Of a stretch of 63,835 bases of DNA, positions 58,642 to 63,835 are shown in pieces. Made by a program: the position numbers and the translations under genes. How positions within the stretch are numbered: the first letter of the stretch is position 1; each line of letters begins with the position of its first letter. This DNA is from Ferrovaceae bacterium (GTDB lineage: Bacteria; Pseudomonadota; Gammaproteobacteria; Burkholderiales; Ferrovaceae): assembly GCA_027449685.1 (NCBI GenBank), contig DAIDLC010000010.1:1-63835 (forward strand), given 5' to 3'. The notes below the pieces were generated by a model. That model made no database searches. It saw only the letters and a list, made by a program, of their open reading frames with translations, and was not told the origin of the DNA.

Positions 58642-60498
58642 TCAACGGGTCTTGTTATGCCAATCCACGTTACCGATGGATAGCTTGTCAATTTTACGCC
58701 GGTAACCGTAGACCAGATTCACCAGGGAACGGGACACCAGCACGGCACTAAACATGGAAGTGAGGATACCCAGCACCAACACTACGGCAAACCCTTTGAC
58801 CGGGCCGGAACCAAAAGCAAACAAGGCCATGCCGGCAATGCCCGTGGTGACATTGGAATCCATGATCGTCCCAAAGGCCCGGTCATAACCCGCATGAATG
58901 GCTGCCCCAGGAGAATTGCCGTTACGCAATTCCTCCCGAATGCGCTCGTTGATGAGCACGTTGGCGTCGATGGCCATCCCCACCGTGAGGGCAATCCCTG
59001 CCATCCCGGGCAGGGTGAGCGTGGCCTGCAACAGGGATAACAATCCCACCAGCAGCAGAACATTGATGGCCAGAGACGCCACGGAAATCATGCCGAACAG
59101 GAGATAATAGACGATCATGAACAGTGCAATGGCGGCAAAACCAATCCAGGTGGAATGAAAGCCGCGGGCAATATTTTCAGCTCCCAGACTGGGACCCACC
59201 GTACGCTCCTCCAGAAAGTCCATGGGAGCCGCCAGAGCACCAGCGCGCAGCAGCAAGGCCAGGTCGTTGGCCTCCTTGGGACTGCGCAAACCCGTGATCT
59301 GAAAACGGGCGCCTAGTTCATCCTGAATCGTGGCCACACTGATGGCTTCGGTACGATTTTTTTCGATCAGCAAAATGGCCATGCGCTTTTTGATGTTTTC
59401 GCGCGACACCTCACGAATGACGCGCGCGCCTTTGCTATCCATGCTGATATTGACAGAGGGGCGATTGCTTTGGGAATCGAATCCGGCACCGGCATCGGTA
59501 ATCACATCACCGTTGAGCACCACCTGTTTTTTTACAAACACGGGCGCTCCATCGCGTTCCAAAACCAGCTCCGAGCCAAAGGGCGGCACCTCGGTGAGCG
59601 AAGTGGGCGCGGGATGCTCTTCATCCACCAGATGGATTTCCAGGGTTGCCGTACGTCCAATGATGTCCTTCGCCTTGGCGGTGTCCTGCACGCCGGGTAA
59701 TTCGACGATGATGCGGTCCGAACCCTGTTGCTGAATGATGGGTTCCTTGGCCCCCAGTTCATTGACCCGATTGCGTAAAGCCAGAATATTCTGCTTCAGG
59801 GCCTGATCCTGGATAGTGGTCAACGCGGTTTGTTTGAGCGCAACGGTGATCTGCAGATCGGTGCCACTGCCCTCATCGCTCATCATCAGATCGTGAAACG
59901 TATCATCCAGTGCCTGATGAGCCGCCTGACGCGTGGCCTGATCGTGAAAATGCAAGACCACACGGTTGCCATCGCGTGCAATGCCGTCATAAAACACGCG
60001 CTTGTCGCGCAACGTAGAGCGCATTTCCGAGGCATAGCCTTCCAGACGACGAACGACAGCTGCCTTCATGTCCACCTGGAGCAGAAAATGCACGCCCCCG
60101 GAAAGATCCAGGCCCAAATACATGGGCAAAGCCCCCACTCTGGTCAGCCAATGGGGTGAATTGGGAACCAGATTCAAGGCCACGACATAGTTGGGAGACT
60201 GATCCGCCACATTCAGGGCATGATCCAGCAGATCGCGCGCCTTGAGCTGGGTATCGGGGTCGGCAAAGCGCACCCGTAAACCGCTTTCATCCAGGCTAAG
60301 GCGGGTGAAGGGCACACCCGCCTGCCGTAGGGTTTGCTCCACCAAGCCCTGCAGGGCCCCATCCATGTGCGCGCCTGCCCCTTGGGCTGAAATCTGTACC
60401 GCAGGAGACTGCCCGAAAAAATTGGGCAGGGTGAAAAGCAACCCCAACAGGACGGCCACAACGATAAGACTGTTTTTCCAGAGCGGAAATTTGTTCAT
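58642..60498 (-). CDS. secD: protein translocase subunit SecD
   Basis: A 618-residue subunit with an N-terminal helix (FPLWKNSLIVVAVLLGLLFT), the periplasmic P1 domain opened by YLGLDLSGGVHFLLQVD, and the C-terminal helix bundle with TLPGMAGIALTVGMAIDANVLINERIREEL, the functional Asp of the proton path. GSDRIIVELPGVQD is also typical. It lies 57 bases after yajC. Confidence 0.97.
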   Translation of the reverse strand: MNKFPLWKNSLIVVAVLLGLLFTLPNFFGQSPAVQISAQGAGAHMDGALQGLVEQTLRQAGVPFTRLSLDESGLRVRFADPDTQLKARDLLDHALNVADQSPNYVVALNLVPNSPHWLTRVGALPMYLGLDLSGGVHFLLQVDMKAAVVRRLEGYASEMRSTLRDKRVFYDGIARDGNRVVLHFHDQATRQAAHQALDDTFHDLMMSDEGSGTDLQITVALKQTALTTIQDQALKQNILALRNRVNELGAKEPIIQQQGSDRIIVELPGVQDTAKAKDIIGRTATLEIHLVDEEHPAPTSLTEVPPFGSELVLERDGAPVFVKKQVVLNGDVITDAGAGFDSQSNRPSVNISMDSKGARVIREVSRENIKKRMAILLIEKNRTEAISVATIQDELGARFQITGLRSPKEANDLALLLRAGALAAPMDFLEERTVGPSLGAENIARGFHSTWIGFAAIALFMIVYYLLFGMISVASLAINVLLLVGLLSLLQATLTLPGMAGIALTVGMAIDANVLINERIREELRNGNSPGAAIHAGYDRAFGTIMDSNVTTGIAGMALFAFGSGPVKGFAVVLVLGILTSMFSAVLVSRSLVNLVYGYRRKIDKLSIGNVDWHNKTR

Positions 60499-60555
60499 GA
60501 AGGCAACCGGGGGGTATTGGAGAACGGAAATAAAATCACAGGAAAGTTCTGCAAA

Positions 60556-60873
60556 TTACTGCATCGTTCCCTTGGGCAGCAAAGTACCCACGGCACCCCG
60601 CTGTACCTGAATGGTGACTCCCTTGGCCACTTCCAGGCGTACCAGGTTAGTGTCCAGTTCCACGATCCTGCCCACGATTCCTGCCACCACCACTTCGTCC
60701 CCCTTACCCAGGGATTCGAGCATGGCTTTCTGCTCCTTTTGGCGTTTGAGCTGCGGCCGGATCATCATGAAGTACAGCACGGCAAACATGAACGCAATGA
60801 ATAGCAAATTCATGCCCAGATCGGGTGTCGCACCAGCGGCACCTGCATCAGCAAAGGCGTTTTCAATCAACAT
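60556..60873 (-). CDS. yajC: preprotein translocase subunit YajC
   Basis: A 105-residue single-pass protein: helix LGMNLLFIAFMFAVLYFMMI followed by RPQLKRQKEQKAMLESLGKGDEVV and the small SH3-like domain. It associates with SecDF. GGGGAG lies 7 bases before ATG 60873; starts further upstream would overlap tgt. Confidence 0.95.
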   Translation of the reverse strand: MLIENAFADAGAAGATPDLGMNLLFIAFMFAVLYFMMIRPQLKRQKEQKAMLESLGKGDEVVVAGIVGRIVELDTNLVRLEVAKGVTIQVQRGAVGTLLPKGTMQ

Positions 60874-60904
60874 AAAGACTCTCCCCATGACAAACGGCGC
60901 GATT

Positions 60905-63222
<2,318 letters not shown>

Positions 63223-63233
63223 AAAAATTCGAC

Positions 63234-63239
63234 TATAAT
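63234..63239 (+). promoter_or_regulatory. -10 box of tRNA-Leu
   Basis: TATAAT, 11 bases before the mature tRNA 5' end. The -35 region is weak. Confidence 0.55.
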
Positions 63240-63250
63240 AACCGGTTACA

Positions 63251-63337
63251 GCCCGGGTGGCGAAATTGGTAGACGCATCAGACTCAAAATCTGACGCTGG
63301 CGACAGTGTGCCGGTTCGAGTCCGGCCCCGGGCACCA
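63251..63337 (+). tRNA. tRNA-Leu (anticodon CAA)
   Basis: An 87-base cloverleaf: acceptor GCCCGGG/CCCGGGC, D-arm GGCGAAATTGGTAGACGC, anticodon loop CTCAAAA giving CAA (reads UUG), long variable arm, T-loop GGTTCGAGTCC, encoded CCA. Its 3' end faces right, toward accessory-looking DNA. Confidence 0.94.
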
Positions 63338-63709
63338 TCCCCCCTTCCAAGAACATCCAGAAACGTCCGTAACACCATCAATAATATATATTTTTACCAA
63401 CACACAAGTCTATGGTCGTAACGCGTTAAAATAATACTGTTTCTTGAAAATATCCGCATATTTTGAAGTAGACCTGCTACGCGCGATCGGGGCGGGTTTT
63501 GATCGGTTTTTATTTTCGTGGAATTGAGGCGGCGGGATGAGTTATTACCGAGGCGGGGGCAGCTACCGTCTGTTTTGATTTTGATCAGGGCATATGGGGC
63601 TCCGTGATGATACGAAGATGCAGGGATTGAGGGTAGCGCCGACCACACCCACCGTCATGAACGGCATCAACCTGCCGTCAGGCAGGGTACTCTCGCTTAT
63701 TTGCAACTC
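63338..63709. other. tRNA-Leu flank, no convincing gene
   Basis: 372 bases, AT-rich at first, containing two short stretches resembling each other in opposite senses (GATCGG...TTTTATTTTCG and TTTTGATTTTGATCAG). An 84-codon leftward frame (63394-63648) has no recognisable domain and I do not call it. Probably an integration scar or decayed mobile DNA. Confidence 0.4.
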
Positions 63710-63835
63710 TCAATGAGATGGATGGGCGAATACTGCATCCAGGGTGGTGGCATCCAGCACCCGATCCAGCCAGGCTTCAATCTGCTCGTTGGAAGCCGTA
63801 GCGATCTTGTCCAGAACAGATGGGCTGACTTCCCC
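63710..63835 (-). CDS. C-terminal end of an Rpn/DUF4351-family protein (partial)
   Basis: The last 41 residues of a leftward gene running off the window: SVLDKIATASNEQIEAWLDR then VLDATTLDAVFAHPSH. This matches the DUF4351-type tail (LxxASxEQLExWxDRVLxAxTLxxVF) of Rpn-family recombination-promoting nuclease/transposase-like proteins. The catalytic PD-(D/E)XK domain lies outside. Such genes are common in accessory regions. Confidence 0.6.
   Translation of the reverse strand, partial: GEVSPSVLDKIATASNEQIEAWLDRVLDATTLDAVFAHPSH

Noticed and set aside
63394-63648. 84-codon leftward frame after tRNA-Leu
   Set aside because: No domain, odd composition, and no ribosome-binding site; treated as intergenic.

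Overview
The window looks like the chromosome of a Gram-negative proteobacterium, most probably a Betaproteobacterium. Evidence: a homodimeric-type pyruvate dehydrogenase E1, LPS transport (LptF), a HolC clamp-loader subunit, the rimP-nusA-infB-rbfA-truB operon, clpA-clpS next to a cold-shock gene and icd, and mnmA / glutathione S-transferase / purB side by side, an order familiar from betaproteobacterial genomes. A small Ala/Pro/Lys-rich exported protein resembling acid-shock (Asr-type) proteins fits an acid-tolerant or acidophilic lifestyle, but that is inference, and genus cannot be fixed from the sequence alone.

Layout. (1) 1-5.5 kb is an accessory island: a decapitated hipA, a mobile-mystery A/B (Xre + Fic) pair with a perfect operator, a TumE/TumA toxin-antitoxin pair downstream of a J-domain protein gene, an IS3-type transposase relic, and a truncated zeta-like kinase with its small partner. 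A 76-bp near-identical inverted repeat (1-76 and 4059-4134) brackets most of it. tRNA-Ser(GGA) lies at the inner border with its 3' end facing the island. (2) 5.8-16.3 kb is housekeeping: lptF (without lptG), pepA-holC-valS, moaC, a BepA-like metalloprotease, ackA and a short pta. (3) 16.4-24.0 kb: aceE, a KimA-like APC transporter, then an orphan three-gene virB8-virB9-virB10 type IV secretion core operon. (4) 24.0-33.9 kb: fdxA, trxA, rho, rpmE, a GT39-type glycosyltransferase, hrpA, an FKBP isomerase and a PBP7-type peptidase. (5) 34.0-42.0 kb: an Atm1-type ABC exporter and the translation/transcription operon truB-rbfA-infB-nusA-rimP, all leftward. (6) 42.1-49.4 kb: a second M17 aminopeptidase, thyA, clpA-clpS, csp and icd. 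(7) 49.5-53.4 kb: a RraA-family gene, aceA and aceB (glyoxylate shunt), and the Asr-like gene. (8) 53.5-63.2 kb: mnmA, gst, purB, an IS607-type relic, dedA, and queA-tgt-yajC-secD-secF. (9) tRNA-Leu(CAA) at 63.25 kb is followed by unassigned DNA and the C-terminal end of an Rpn/DUF4351-family protein, so the window ends in a second accessory stretch beyond a tRNA 3' end.

How genes work together. The central-carbon genes form one node: AceE with Pta-AckA (pyruvate, acetyl-CoA, acetate) and Icd against AceA/AceB (TCA cycle versus glyoxylate bypass). The information-processing genes (infB, nusA, rbfA, truB, rho, rpmE, hrpA, valS, queA, tgt, mnmA) form the translation and transcription backbone. 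Two leaders, upstream of rimP and rpmE, place a terminator-like hairpin just after a good promoter, suggesting attenuation. The most unusual parts are the orphan virB8-9-10 operon, the J-domain gene joined to a toxin-antitoxin pair, and the repeat-bounded island at the left edge.
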